Source: Acidocella sp. | GTDB lineage: Bacteria > Pseudomonadota > Alphaproteobacteria > Acetobacterales > Acetobacteraceae | Assembly (NCBI RefSeq): GCF_028687955.1 | Contig: NZ_JAQTZC010000006.1 | Coordinates: 1 to 48,927 of the forward strand | Reading direction: 5' to 3' | Length of the DNA stretch: 48,927 nucleotides | Shown: one piece after another, positions 41,013 through 48,927 of the stretch | Position numbering within the stretch: position 1 is the first letter of the stretch | Layout: each line of letters begins with the position of its first letter | The notes under the pieces: model-generated | Told to the model about the DNA's origin: nothing | Database searches by the model: none | The model's input: only the letters and a program-made list of their open reading frames with translations | Program-made: the position numbers and the translations under genes

Positions 41013-43853
41013 ATGGCCGGCGTCGACATCATCGCAACCGCCATGAACGGGGCGAATGCCCAGTTCATCGCACAGCTTTACGCAAAATGGATCTCCGCCC
41101 CACATTCGGTGGACCCGGATTTCGCGGTGCTCTTCGCCTCGCTGGACGATGAGGCGCGCTCGGTCCTCACCGATGCATCGGGCGCTTCCTGGGCGCCGCG
41201 CCCCGCGGTTTTCGAAGTGCCGGAGGCCACCAAATCCGCCCCGCCGCCCACCGCCGACACCCGCGCCGCGACGCTGGATTCCATCCGCGCGCTGATGCTC
41301 ATCCGCGCCTACCGCGTGCGCGGACATCTGGAAGCGCAGCTCGACCCGCTGCATCTGCGCCAGCCGCGCCAGCATCCCGAGCTTGACCCCGCCACCTATG
41401 GCTTCACCAGCGAGGACATGGACCGGCCCATTTTCATCAATGGCGTGCTCGGCCATGACAACGCGACGGTGCGGGAAATTCTCGCCATCCTGCGCGCCAG
41501 CTATTGCGGGGAAATCGGCGTCGAGTTCATGCACATCCAGGACCCGGCGCAAAAATCCTGGATTCAGCAGCGGATTGAGGGCGCACCCTGGCTCGCCGCA
41601 TTCGGGCCGGAAGAGAAAACCAAGATTCTGCGCCAGCTGACCGAGGCTGACAGTTTCGAGACCTTCTGCCAGCGCCGCTATGTCGGCACCAAGCGCTTCG
41701 GCTTGGAAGGCGGCGAGAGCACGATTCCGGCGCTGCATACGATCATCGAGACGGCCGCCAAGGGCGGGGTGAAGGAAATCGCCATCGGCATGCCGCACCG
41801 CGGCCGGTTGAACACGCTGGTCAACATCGTACAGAAGCCGCTCGTCGCATTGTTCAGCGAGTTCGGCGGCGCCAGCGCCAAGCCTGAGGATGTGGAAGGC
41901 TCCGGCGACGTGAAGTACCACCTCGGCACCTCCACCGACATCAACATCAACGGCAACCAGTTGCATCTCTCGCTGCAACCCAACCCCTCGCATCTCGAAG
42001 CGGTGGACCCCGTGGTGGTCGGCAAGATCCGCGCCCGCATGGACATGATGGGCGATGCCACCCGCCGCAACGCGATGGCAATTCTGATGCATGGCGACGC
42101 CGCCTTTGCGGGCCAGGGCGTGGTGTATGAGACCCTGGCGATGAGCCAGCTGATCGGCTACCGCGTCGGCGGCTCGGTGCATCTGGTGGTCAACAACCAG
42201 ATCGGCTTCACCACCGTTCCGGCGCATGCTTTCTCCGGCCTGTATTGCACGGACGTTGCCAAGGCCGTGCAGTCGCCGATTTTGCATGTGAACGGTGACA
42301 ATCCGGAGGCCGTGGTGTTCGCGGCCCGGCTGGCGACCGAATTCCGCATGGAATTCGCGGTGGATGTGGTGATCGACCTCGTCTGCTACCGCCGCCATGG
42401 CCATAACGAGAACGAGGAACCGGCGTTCACGCAGCCGATCATGTACAAAGCGATCAAGGCTCTGAAGACGACGCGCGCGCTCTATGCCGACGCCCTGGCG
42501 GCCGAAGGTAGCGTGAGCGCCGAACAGGCGCAGGCCATTGCGGATAATTACAACCAGACCTTGGAGGACGCCTACAAGGGCGCGCAGGCGTACAAGGTGA
42601 ACAAGGCGGACTGGCTGGAAGGCCATTGGTCGGGCCTGGGCCAAGCCACCGAGGAGGACGAGCAGGAGGAACAGGCCACCGCCGCGCCGCTGGAGCAACT
42701 GCACCAGGTTGGCAAGGCCATCTCCACGCCGCCGGAAAATTTTGACATCAACTCCAAAATTCTGCGCCAGCTCGAAGCCAAGCGGCAGATGATCGAGACC
42801 GGCGAGGGCATAGACTGGGCGACCGGCGAGGCGCTGGCTTTCGGCACGCTGATGCTCGACGGCCACCGCGTGCGGCTCTCCGGCGAGGATTGCCAGCGCG
42901 GCACCTTCAGCCAGCGCCACGCCGTGCTGATCGACCAGACCAACCAGAACGAATACACGCCGCTGAACAATATCAGCACGGACCAAGCACGGATTGAGAT
43001 CTTCAACTCACTCCTCTCAGAGGTCGGCGTGCTGGGCTTTGAATACGGCTACGCCCTGGCGGACCCCAGCGTGCTGGTGCTGTGGGAAGCGCAGTTTGGC
43101 GATTTCGCCAACGGCGCGCAGGTCATTATTGACCAGTTCCTGGCCTCTGGCGAGACGAAGTGGCTGCGCATGTGCGGCCTCGCGCTGCTGCTGCCGCACG
43201 GGCATGAGGGCCAGGGGCCGGAGCACTCCTCCGCCCGGCTGGAGCGCTATCTACAGCTCTGCGCCGAACGCAACATGACGGTGTGCAACCTGACGACGCC
43301 AGCAAACTACTTCCATGCGCTGCGCCGCCAGCTCAAACGCAACTTCCGCAAGCCGCTGGTGCTGATGACGCCTAAGTCCTTGCTGCGGCATAAGCTGGCC
43401 ATCTCGCCGCTGAGCGATATGACCACCGGCTCCGGCTTCAAATATGTGATCCCGGAGATCGACCAAATCGCGGCACCGGCACAGGTGAAGCGTGTCGTGA
43501 TCTGCTCCGGCAAGGTATATTACGATCTGTTGGCCGAGCGGCGCGAACGCGGCATCGCGAATGTCGCCATCGTCCGGCTGGAGCAGTTCTACCCCTTCCC
43601 GGCCCGCAAGTTGCAGGCGGCGCTGGCGCCCTACACCAAGGCTGAGGTGGTCTGGTGCCAGGAAGAGCCTGAGAACAACGGCGGCTGGACCTTCGTTGAC
43701 CGCAAGATCGAGGCTGTGCTGCTTGCCGCCGGAGGCGCCGCCAAGCGGCCGCGCTATGTTGGCCGCACCGCCGCGGCCAGCCCGGCGACCGGCCTTGCCC
43801 GCGTCCATGCCGCCGAGCAGGCCGCCCTGGTGAACGAGGCATTATCCGTCTAA
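41013..43853 (+). CDS. sucA: 2-oxoglutarate dehydrogenase E1 component
   Basis: Thiamine-diphosphate E1 of the 2-oxoglutarate dehydrogenase complex, 946 residues. N-terminal GANAQFIAQLYAKW is the E2-binding peptide. RAYRVRGHLEAQLDPL, FGLEGGESTIPALHTIIE, AIGMPHRGRLNTLVNIVQK and SGDVKYHLGTS form the active-site region, and HGDAAFAGQGVVYETLAMSQ with VVNNQIGFTT is the TPP-Mg motif. The C-terminal transketolase part has LLPHGHEGQGPEHSSARLER and WCQEEPENNGGWTFV. All canonical. ATG 41013 follows GAGGGATAGG closely. sucB follows after 51 bp. No lpd (E3) is in the window. Confidence 0.97.
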   Translation: MAGVDIIATAMNGANAQFIAQLYAKWISAPHSVDPDFAVLFASLDDEARSVLTDASGASWAPRPAVFEVPEATKSAPPPTADTRAATLDSIRALMLIRAYRVRGHLEAQLDPLHLRQPRQHPELDPATYGFTSEDMDRPIFINGVLGHDNATVREILAILRASYCGEIGVEFMHIQDPAQKSWIQQRIEGAPWLAAFGPEEKTKILRQLTEADSFETFCQRRYVGTKRFGLEGGESTIPALHTIIETAAKGGVKEIAIGMPHRGRLNTLVNIVQKPLVALFSEFGGASAKPEDVEGSGDVKYHLGTSTDININGNQLHLSLQPNPSHLEAVDPVVVGKIRARMDMMGDATRRNAMAILMHGDAAFAGQGVVYETLAMSQLIGYRVGGSVHLVVNNQIGFTTVPAHAFSGLYCTDVAKAVQSPILHVNGDNPEAVVFAARLATEFRMEFAVDVVIDLVCYRRHGHNENEEPAFTQPIMYKAIKALKTTRALYADALAAEGSVSAEQAQAIADNYNQTLEDAYKGAQAYKVNKADWLEGHWSGLGQATEEDEQEEQATAAPLEQLHQVGKAISTPPENFDINSKILRQLEAKRQMIETGEGIDWATGEALAFGTLMLDGHRVRLSGEDCQRGTFSQRHAVLIDQTNQNEYTPLNNISTDQARIEIFNSLLSEVGVLGFEYGYALADPSVLVLWEAQFGDFANGAQVIIDQFLASGETKWLRMCGLALLLPHGHEGQGPEHSSARLERYLQLCAERNMTVCNLTTPANYFHALRRQLKRNFRKPLVLMTPKSLLRHKLAISPLSDMTTGSGFKYVIPEIDQIAAPAQVKRVVICSGKVYYDLLAERRERGIANVAIVRLEQFYPFPARKLQAALAPYTKAEVVWCQEEPENNGGWTFVDRKIEAVLLAAGGAAKRPRYVGRTAAASPATGLARVHAAEQAALVNEALSV

Positions 43854-43904
43854 ACTTTCGCAGCACCTCCCAAACGACCCCGCGTCTACAAATTAGGAGC
43901 AGTT

Positions 43905-45137
43905 ATGGCCGCCGACATCAAAGTCCCGACACTTGGGGAAAGCGTTACCAGCGCAACCATCGCGCGATGGATGAAAAAAGCCGGGGACACAGTGGCCGCC
44001 GACGAACCCCTGGTGGAACTGGAAACCGACAAGGTGACCGTTGAGGTTAACGCGCCGGAGGCCGGCACGCTGGAAGAGATCATCGCACCGGAAGGGGCTG
44101 AGGTCGAGGTCGGCGCGCTGCTGGGCCGGATCGGCGCCGCAGGGGCAAAGCCTGCGGCGAAACTAATCGAGCCCAAATCTGCCCCTGCAACCGCGCCCGC
44201 CGCCGCCGCCGGCGTGCATCCGCCGCAGACACCCCCCGGCCCCGTGGCGCGTCCCGGCGTGGCGGCACTGCCCGCCGCCGCGAAGATGATGGAGGAGAAG
44301 CACATCTCCGCCGCCGAGATCGGCACCGGCACCGCCAAGGACGGCCGCATCTCAAAGGGGGATGTGCTGGCGTTCGTCAACAAGCCGCCCGTGGCGCCCG
44401 CCCCGCCCGCGGCCAAGCCCGCCCGCGCGCCCGACACGCGTGAAGAGCGCGTGAAGATGACCCGGTTGCGCAAGACCATCGCCAGCCGCCTGAAGGACGC
44501 GCAGAACACCGCCGCGATGCTCACCACCTTCAACGAGGTGGATATGAGCGCGATCATGGCGCTGCGCAGCGAGTACAAGGAAGCCTTCGAGAAGAAGCAT
44601 AAGGGCGTGCGCCTGGGCTTCAACGGCTTCTTCGTGAAGGCCGTGGTCGCGGCGCTGGCGGAATTTCCCGCGGTTAACGCCGAGATCGACGGCGATGACA
44701 TCGTGTACAAGCACTACGTCCACATGGGCATCGCCGTTGGCGGCGCCAATGGGCTGGTGGTGCCGGTGATCCGTGACGCGGGTGAGAAGACCATCGCGCA
44801 GATCGAGGCGGAGATCGCCGGGTTCGGCAAGGCCGCCAAGGAGGGCACGCTGAAACTGGAGCAGCTCTCCGGCGGCACCTTCTCCATTACCAACGGCGGC
44901 GTTTACGGCTCGCTGATGAGCACGCCGATCATCAACCCGCCGCAGTCGGCTATTTTGGGCATGCATAAAATCCAGGAACGCCCGGTGGCGGTGAACGGGC
45001 AAGTGGTAATCCGCCCGATGATGTACTTGGCCGTCTCCTATGACCACCGCATCATCGATGGCCGCGAGGCCGTCTCCTTCCTGGTGCGCGTGAAGGAAAG
45101 CCTGGAAGACCCGCGCCGCCTGCTGCTGGAGATCTGA
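43905..45137 (+). CDS. sucB: dihydrolipoyl succinyltransferase (2-oxoglutarate dehydrogenase E2)
   Basis: Core E2 of the 2-oxoglutarate dehydrogenase complex, 410 residues. Lipoyl domain at residues 1-77 with lipoylated K43 in [17 protein letters not shown], an Ala/Pro linker, the peripheral subunit-binding domain ([20 protein letters not shown]), a second linker, and the catalytic acyltransferase domain from about residue 180. The catalytic HxxxDG is in [15 protein letters not shown] near the C-terminus, ending [11 protein letters not shown]. One lipoyl domain, as usual for SucB. Last gene of sucAB; followed by a cluster of hairpins. Confidence 0.97.
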   Translation: MAADIKVPTLGESVTSATIARWMKKAGDTVAADEPLVELETDKVTVEVNAPEAGTLEEIIAPEGAEVEVGALLGRIGAAGAKPAAKLIEPKSAPATAPAAAAGVHPPQTPPGPVARPGVAALPAAAKMMEEKHISAAEIGTGTAKDGRISKGDVLAFVNKPPVAPAPPAAKPARAPDTREERVKMTRLRKTIASRLKDAQNTAAMLTTFNEVDMSAIMALRSEYKEAFEKKHKGVRLGFNGFFVKAVVAALAEFPAVNAEIDGDDIVYKHYVHMGIAVGGANGLVVPVIRDAGEKTIAQIEAEIAGFGKAAKEGTLKLEQLSGGTFSITNGGVYGSLMSTPIINPPQSAILGMHKIQERPVAVNGQVVIRPMMYLAVSYDHRIIDGREAVSFLVRVKESLEDPRRLLLEI

Positions 45138-45148
45138 TCCCTGCGGTT

Positions 45149-45201
45149 ACACCGGCCCGCCAAGAGCTTGACTCTCTGGGTTTGGTGGCGGGCTGGTATA
45201 A
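45149..45201. repeat. REP-like hairpin repeat, copy 2
   Basis: Same element as 2740-2790: bases 45155-45201 are identical to 2746-2792. The left arm has two changes (ACACCGGCCCGCC for ATACCAGCCCGCC), so the stem is slightly weaker. It begins 11 bp after the sucB stop. A separate GC hairpin follows (GCGCGCGG 45214-45221 with CCGCGCGC 45236-45243). Confidence 0.75.
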
Positions 45202-45243
45202 GCTATTGATTTTGCGCGCGGCCGCCCCACCAGCCCCGCGCGC

Positions 45244-45273
45244 ATACCAGTCCGCCTTAAGGCTGACTGGTAT
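45244..45273. repeat. 30-bp near-perfect palindrome sharing the repeat's termini
   Basis: ATACCAGTC C GCCTT followed directly by AAGGC T GACTGGTAT: two 15-bp arms with one mismatch and no spacer. The outer ATACCAG...CTGGTAT matches the outer arms of the 2740-2790 repeat, and the left arm continues TCCGCC against CCCGCC. It appears to be a shortened relative of the same element family. Confidence 0.7.
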
Positions 45274-45282
45274 TACACCGGC

Positions 45283-45316
45283 AAAAAGGCCAGAGGTTGA
45301 TCCTCTGGCCTTTTTT
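45283..45316. terminator. bidirectional rho-independent terminator between sucB and the lytic transglycosylase gene
   Basis: Perfect stem AAAAAGGCCAGAGG (45283-45296)/CCTCTGGCCTTTTT with a 5-base loop (45297-45301), ending in TTTTTT on the plus strand (45311-45316) and in TTTTT on the minus strand. It serves sucB from the left. On the minus strand the transglycosylase stop codon (45315-45317) runs directly into it. Confidence 0.93.
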
Positions 45317-46028
45317 ATGGCGTGATCAACCGGGGCAGGCCGTGCGGCAGCCCGGCGCCGGGTGGGCTGTCCAGGGTATAGACATGAACCCGCCGGGCCG
45401 CGGGCGACATCATGATAACATAAGGGTCCGGCGCATTGAGCGCGGTGGAGAGCTGGGTGTCCAACCCTGGCGGTACGTTGCCGATACCATGCCAGACAGC
45501 GAGAACACGCCGCTGATAGGGCAAACCCAGGTCCGGCTCCGCGGAGTGGTAATCGGCGATGGCCGTGTTCCACGAGCCGGTCTGGTTTTTCAGGCGGTTG
45601 AGGAAGCCGGCGGCGTAATTGGCGTTTTCCACGGGGTCGAAGGCATCATCGAGGGAGGCGAAGGCATCCGGGTGGTTTTGCAGGCTGATCTGGAAGCAGC
45701 CGACGTCGATATCGCGCGCACCGGAGGATAAGGCCAGCCGGACAAAGGCTTCAGCCGCGGCTTTGTCCGCGAAATACTGCCCGTTGCCGTCAGCGTTCAC
45801 AGTCCAGGGCCAGGGGGCGATGCGGCCGGTCAACGGGTCGGGGTGGCCGCTTTCTACCTTGCCGATGGAGACCAGCAGGTTGGCCGGCAAAGCGGCGGCC
45901 TGTTCGGCGGCATGCCCGGCGGTGGCGCAAGCCTGCCCCGGCGGCAGATCTGCCCACGCGGCAGAGGCCAGCAGCAGCATCGCTCCTATGCCAGACAACA
46001 AAATTCTCAAGCCGGTTTCGCCTCCCAT
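45315..46028 (-). CDS. secreted lytic transglycosylase (SLT domain)
   Basis: Periplasmic peptidoglycan lytic transglycosylase-like protein, 237 residues from ATG 46028. Signal peptide LRILLSGIGAMLLLASAAWA before DLPPGQ. Lysozyme-like SLT motifs: the catalytic Glu in LLVSIGKVESGH, then DIDVGCFQISLQNH (the GxxQI signature), ENANYAAGFLNRL and WNTAIADYHSAEP (the AYNAG-like segment, here ADYHS). The small size and single domain resemble transglycosylases tied to secretion systems or flagella, but none is encoded here. Start is uncertain: TTG 46010 has GGGAGG 10 bases upstream and gives a compact signal peptide. C-terminal ~40 residues have no recognised motif. Confidence 0.8.
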   Translation of the reverse strand: MGGETGLRILLSGIGAMLLLASAAWADLPPGQACATAGHAAEQAAALPANLLVSIGKVESGHPDPLTGRIAPWPWTVNADGNGQYFADKAAAEAFVRLALSSGARDIDVGCFQISLQNHPDAFASLDDAFDPVENANYAAGFLNRLKNQTGSWNTAIADYHSAEPDLGLPYQRRVLAVWHGIGNVPPGLDTQLSTALNAPDPYVIMMSPAARRVHVYTLDSPPGAGLPHGLPRLITP

Positions 46029-46235
46029 CAAGACCAATGCTTAGGCAAATGCCTAGTTCGTGACGAGGCTTTCATGCCGCAATTCCATTAATTTTTGGGT
46101 TACATGCCGCCGCAACGCTGCAATGGCGTTTTAGCCCTCGCTTTTGCGGCGCAATATGGCTATGCGGAGCGGGAAATCTTCCGCGCGATTTTTGGGCCGT
46201 TGCTCCGTTCATACGAGGCAGCGGCCCAAGCATTG

Positions 46236-46259
46236 CACTATCTGTACTGCACTAACTGT
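46236..46259 (+). promoter_or_regulatory. direct repeat GCACTAnCTG upstream of typA
   Basis: GCACTATCTG (46236-46245) and GCACTAACTG (46250-46259), 9 of 10 bases matching, spaced 14 bp start to start, 14 bases before the typA ATG. Could be a regulator half-site pair; no regulator is suggested. The remaining part of the 245-bp gap (46029-46273) shows no gene. Confidence 0.3.
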
Positions 46260-46273
46260 CAGGCCCATCAAAA

Positions 46274-48109
46274 ATGTCCGCTCCAAAAATCCGCAATGTC
46301 GCCATCATCGCACACGTTGACCATGGCAAAACCACGCTCGTCGACCAGCTTCTCAAGCAGTCCGGCGCCTATGCGGCCCACCAGGCCGTGACCGAGCGCG
46401 CGCTCGACCGCAACGACCTCGAAAAGGAGCGCGGCATCACCATTCTGGCGAAAGTGGCCTCGGTGGTCTGGAATGACGTGCGCATCAACATTGTCGACAC
46501 CCCAGGCCACGCCGACTTCGGCGGCGAGGTGGAGCGTATTTTGAACATGGTGGATGGCGCCGTGATCCTGGTAGACGCCGCTGAGGGTGTGCTGCCACAG
46601 ACCAAATTCGTGCTCGGCAAGGCGCTGGCGCGCGGGCTGAAGCCGATTGTGGTCGTCAACAAGATCGACCGTGGCGACGCCCGCCCCGACGATGTGCACA
46701 ACGAGATGTTCGACCTCTTCGCCGCGCTAGACGCCAATGAGGAACAGCTCGACTTCCCGATGCTGTTCGCCTCCGGCCGCCAGGGCTGGGCTGTGAAGGA
46801 TCTGGCCGACCCGCGCGAGAGCCTGACCCCGCTGTTCGAGTTGATCCTCTCCCATGTTCCCGCGCCGAACCTGGATGCCGAAGCGCCGTTTGGCATGGTT
46901 GCCTCCATCCTGGAGTCCGACACCTTCCTCGGCCGCGTGCTGACAGGGCGCGTGGAGCAGGGCCGCGCCACCGTCAACATGCCGGTGAAGGTCTACCGCC
47001 TGGATGGCACCGTGGTTGAAACCGGCCGCCTGACCAAGCTACTCTCCTTCCGCGGCCTGGACCGCGTGGCCGTGGACGAAGTCTCGGCCGGCGACATTGT
47101 CGCCGTCGCGGGGCTGACCGACGCCACCATCCCGCACACCATCGGCTCGATGGATCTGCCAGGCCCCCTGCCCGCCACCCCGATCGACCCGCCGACCCTC
47201 TCCATGACCTTCCGCATCAATGACAGCCCGCTGGCCGGGCGCGAAGGCAAGAAGGTGACGTCGCGCCAGATCCGCGACCGGCTATACCGCGAGGCCGAGG
47301 GCAATGTTGCCATCATGGTGGCGGACAGCTCAGAGACCGACGCCTTCGAGGTTTCCGGCCGCGGCGAACTCCAGCTTGGCGTGCTCATCGAGCAGATGCG
47401 CCGCGAGGGCTTCGAGCTGACCATCGGCCGCCCGCGCGTGCTGACCCGCACCAACGAAGAGACCGGCGAACGCGAGGAGCCATACGAGGAAGTGCTGATC
47501 GACGTGGACGAGCCCTATGCCGGCGCTGTCGTTGAAAAAATGTCCCGCCGCAAGGGTGAGCTTTCGGACATCCGCCCCTCCGGCGGCGGCAAGCAGCGCC
47601 TGACCTTCCGCATCCCCTCGCGCGGACTGATCGGCTACCATGGCGAGTTCCTCACCGACACGCGCGGCACCGGCGTGATGAACCGCCTGTTCGCGGGCTA
47701 TGGCCCCTGGAAAGGCAAGATCGAGGGCCGCCGCAATGGCGCGCTCATCTCCTCCGAGGATGGCGAGGCCGTGCAGTACTCACTATTCGCGTTGCAGGAC
47801 CGCGGCGTGCTGTTCGTCTCCCCTGGCGAGAAGGTTTATGTCGGCATGATCCTGGGCGAGCATTCGCGCGAGAACGATCTCGACATCAACCCGGTCCGCG
47901 AAAAGAAGCTCACCAACATCCGCGCCGCCGGCAAGGACGAGGCGCTGTTGCTGGTGCCGCCCCGCAAGATGACGCTTGAACAGGCGATTGCCTATGTTGA
48001 GGATGATGAGCTGGTGGAGGTAACCCCCAGCGCCGTGCGCCTGCGCAAGAAACATCTGGACCCCAACGCCCGCAAGCGCGCCGACCGCGCCTCAGGCGAC
48101 GCGGCCTGA
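46274..48109 (+). CDS. typA: ribosome-associated GTPase TypA/BipA
   Basis: Translational GTPase of 611 residues with EF-G-like domains, involved in 50S assembly and growth under stress or cold. G1 AHVDHGKTTLVDQLLKQSG near residue 14, switch I LEKERGITILAK, G3 VDTPGHADFGGEVERI, G4 VVNKIDRGDARPDD, and GRGELQLGVLIEQMRREGFE in the C-terminal half. The TypA-specific C-terminal domain follows, with RGLIGYHGEFLTDTRGTG and NRLFAGYGPWKGKIEGRRNG. All domains are intact. The start lacks a clear ribosome site. Followed by a strong hairpin terminator. Confidence 0.97.
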   Translation: MSAPKIRNVAIIAHVDHGKTTLVDQLLKQSGAYAAHQAVTERALDRNDLEKERGITILAKVASVVWNDVRINIVDTPGHADFGGEVERILNMVDGAVILVDAAEGVLPQTKFVLGKALARGLKPIVVVNKIDRGDARPDDVHNEMFDLFAALDANEEQLDFPMLFASGRQGWAVKDLADPRESLTPLFELILSHVPAPNLDAEAPFGMVASILESDTFLGRVLTGRVEQGRATVNMPVKVYRLDGTVVETGRLTKLLSFRGLDRVAVDEVSAGDIVAVAGLTDATIPHTIGSMDLPGPLPATPIDPPTLSMTFRINDSPLAGREGKKVTSRQIRDRLYREAEGNVAIMVADSSETDAFEVSGRGELQLGVLIEQMRREGFELTIGRPRVLTRTNEETGEREEPYEEVLIDVDEPYAGAVVEKMSRRKGELSDIRPSGGGKQRLTFRIPSRGLIGYHGEFLTDTRGTGVMNRLFAGYGPWKGKIEGRRNGALISSEDGEAVQYSLFALQDRGVLFVSPGEKVYVGMILGEHSRENDLDINPVREKKLTNIRAAGKDEALLLVPPRKMTLEQAIAYVEDDELVEVTPSAVRLRKKHLDPNARKRADRASGDAA

Positions 48110-48116
48110 ACAGAAA

Positions 48117-48147
48117 ACAAGGGGCACCTCATGGGGTGCCCCTTGTT
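48117..48147 (+). terminator. rho-independent-type terminator after typA
   Basis: Stem ACAAGGGGCACC (48117-48128)/GGTGCCCCTTGT (48135-48146) with a 6-base loop, extendable by one A-T pair. The T tract is weak (TTGTTCGTT). It starts 7 bp after the typA stop. Confidence 0.8.
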
Positions 48148-48163
48148 CGTTGTGGAGGGGCCT

Positions 48164-48823
48164 GTGGAAGCCGTTAGAGACCATATGATCGTGGATGCCG
48201 CATTGCAGCGGCAAATCACCGATCGCTTTATCGCGGGGCGATTTGGGGACATTCCCAGCCATGCCGTGCATGACCTGGGCCGTGTGAGCCTGCCCGGCGC
48301 AGGAGATGTGGCGCTGCATCTGCGCCATGCGGCCGATGCCATTTTGCTTGATGATTTCGGCCAGGTGGTGCTCATCACCCGGCTGCATCATCCCGGTGCC
48401 GGGCTGCTGGCGCTACCGGACGGGTTTATCGATGATGTGGACGGCGGAATGGAAAACCCGCTGGACGCGGCGATCCGTGAGGCGGTGGAAGAAACCGGAA
48501 TGGACGAGGGGCTGCTGCGGAGTATTTCGGCGGCACCGGCAGGCCACCGCCTATATGACCGTCCGTTCGACATTCGCGTGGCATGGAATAACCTGCCTGG
48601 CACCAGCATCCGCCAGGGCGATGTTTTTGGCGTCTCCACGCAGGGGTTCTGCTTCAGGCTGCCCGGAAATTTACGCGGCCTGCCATTGCAGGCGGGTGAT
48701 GACGCAAAGGCGGTGCAGGTGCTGGGAATCGCAAGCCTCCGGGAAAGCCAGTTCGCGGTGCCAGACCATCTGCCACTGATCCGCCTGGCGCAAGAGATGA
48801 CAGCATTCGGCAATAAAAGTTGA
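48164..48823 (+). CDS. Nudix hydrolase
   Basis: 219-residue Nudix-fold protein from GTG 48164, which has GGAGGGG just upstream; ATG 48185 is an alternative. An earlier ATG at 48131 falls inside the typA terminator loop and is unlikely. Nudix box: E-x7-R-E-x2-E-E-x-G is intact in ENPLDAAIREAVEETGMD, so the metal-binding glutamates are present. The first part is unusual: between the glycine of LPDGFIDD and that Glu there are nine residues instead of five. Upstream, VALHLRHAADAILLDD and LITRLHHPGAGLLALP form the fold's first strands. Substrate unknown; hydrolysis of a nucleoside diphosphate linked to X is the general reaction. Confidence 0.78.
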   Translation: MEAVRDHMIVDAALQRQITDRFIAGRFGDIPSHAVHDLGRVSLPGAGDVALHLRHAADAILLDDFGQVVLITRLHHPGAGLLALPDGFIDDVDGGMENPLDAAIREAVEETGMDEGLLRSISAAPAGHRLYDRPFDIRVAWNNLPGTSIRQGDVFGVSTQGFCFRLPGNLRGLPLQAGDDAKAVQVLGIASLRESQFAVPDHLPLIRLAQEMTAFGNKS

Positions 48824-48838
48824 AATACTCCATTGCCG

Positions 48839-48867
48839 TTGCCGGGTGCCAGGTTTTCAGATAGAAG
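48839..48867 (+). promoter_or_regulatory. possible sigma-70 promoter of tRNA-Arg
   Basis: TTGCCG (48839-48844) and TAGAAG (48862-48867) are separated by 17 bp and end 11 bp before the tRNA 5' end. Both hexamers deviate from consensus at two positions. Confidence 0.3.
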
Positions 48868-48878
48868 CGCCGCAGTAC

Positions 48879-48927
48879 GGACCCGTAGCTCAGCTGGATA
48901 GAGCGTTGCCCTCCGAAGGCAAAGGTC
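48879..48927 (+). tRNA. tRNA-Arg (anticodon CCG), 3' end cut by window edge
   Basis: Acceptor GGACCCG, then TA, D-arm GCTC-AGCTGGATA-GAGC, and an anticodon stem TTGCC/GGCAA around the loop CTCCGAA, giving anticodon CCG for Arg codon CGG. The window ends in the variable region, so the T-arm and the acceptor 3' half are outside. 49 of about 77 bases are present. Confidence 0.93.

Noticed and set aside
40992-42986. A 664-codon open frame antisense to sucA
   Set aside because: Shadow of codon bias in GC-rich DNA. The sense strand encodes a canonical SucA over the same span and the antisense product has no recognisable domains.

Overview
This 48.9 kb window is GC-rich chromosomal DNA with dense, overlapping genes. 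It is almost certainly from an alphaproteobacterium. Gene content and order (tsaD divergent from hemC-hemD-mitofilin-like-hemY, radA-cvpA-purF, pgsA next to moaD, a DUF2849/sulfite reductase/DUF934 set, sucCDAB) and the style of the outer-membrane porin point to the Rhodospirillales, most likely Acetobacteraceae (acidophile or acetic-acid-bacterium relatives). The family assignment is an inference from gene content, not from a marker comparison. Most of the window is core metabolism and housekeeping; no prophage, CRISPR array or intact mobile element is visible.

Layout. 1-2.7 kb: an omega-amino-acid transaminase (cut by the left edge) followed by a semialdehyde dehydrogenase, a two-step catabolic pair. 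2.7-3.1 kb: a palindromic repeat, the decayed 3' end of an IS5-type transposase and a short secreted-protein frame that ends at the IS remnant. 3.1-6.8 kb (minus): hemC-hemD-mitofilin-like-hemY tetrapyrrole operon. 6.8-9.6 kb (plus): tsaD-rlmJ-gpsA. 9.65-11.4 kb (minus): ahcY with a translationally coupled DUF4149 membrane gene, divergent from folB. 12.1-18.4 kb (plus): uvrC, a VirK/YbjX (DUF535) gene, an AidB-type acyl-CoA dehydrogenase and a second semialdehyde dehydrogenase. 18.4-20.8 kb (minus): a DUF2849-sulfite reductase fusion and DUF934, for assimilatory sulfite reduction. 21.2-25.9 kb (minus): a three-gene FAD/Fe-S oxidoreductase-KorA-KorB operon. 26.2-27.9 kb: alanine dehydrogenase divergent from an Lrp/AsnC regulator. 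28-29.1 kb: porin. 29.4-37.1 kb (all minus): 2OG-Fe(II) oxygenase, pgsA, lipoprotein, broken moaD, apt, TctC-like periplasmic protein, radA, cvpA, purF, crcB. 37.3-45.1 kb (plus): zapE, then sucC-sucD and sucA-sucB. 45.1-45.3 kb: an array of hairpins including a second copy of the 2.7 kb repeat. 45.3-48.8 kb: lytic transglycosylase, typA, Nudix hydrolase. The right edge cuts a tRNA-Arg(CCG).

How the genes work together. Two routes between 2-oxoglutarate and succinyl-CoA are encoded: the NAD-linked dehydrogenase (sucAB, no lpd here) with succinyl-CoA synthetase (sucCD), and a ferredoxin-type oxidoreductase (KorAB) with its own GltD-like electron-transfer subunit. Two semialdehyde dehydrogenases can feed succinate or acetyl units into the cycle. 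Siroheme-dependent sulfite reductase depends on the uroporphyrinogen III made by hemC/hemD.

The observations I rate highest are: a moaD pseudogene with multiple frameshifts beside pgsA; a 47-bp exact repeat inside hairpins 42 kb apart, one copy abutting an IS5 remnant; the DUF2849-sulfite reductase fusion; the KorAB/flavoprotein operon; and tandem DnaA-box-like sites in an AT-rich gap before uvrC. I found no clearly undescribed multi-gene system.
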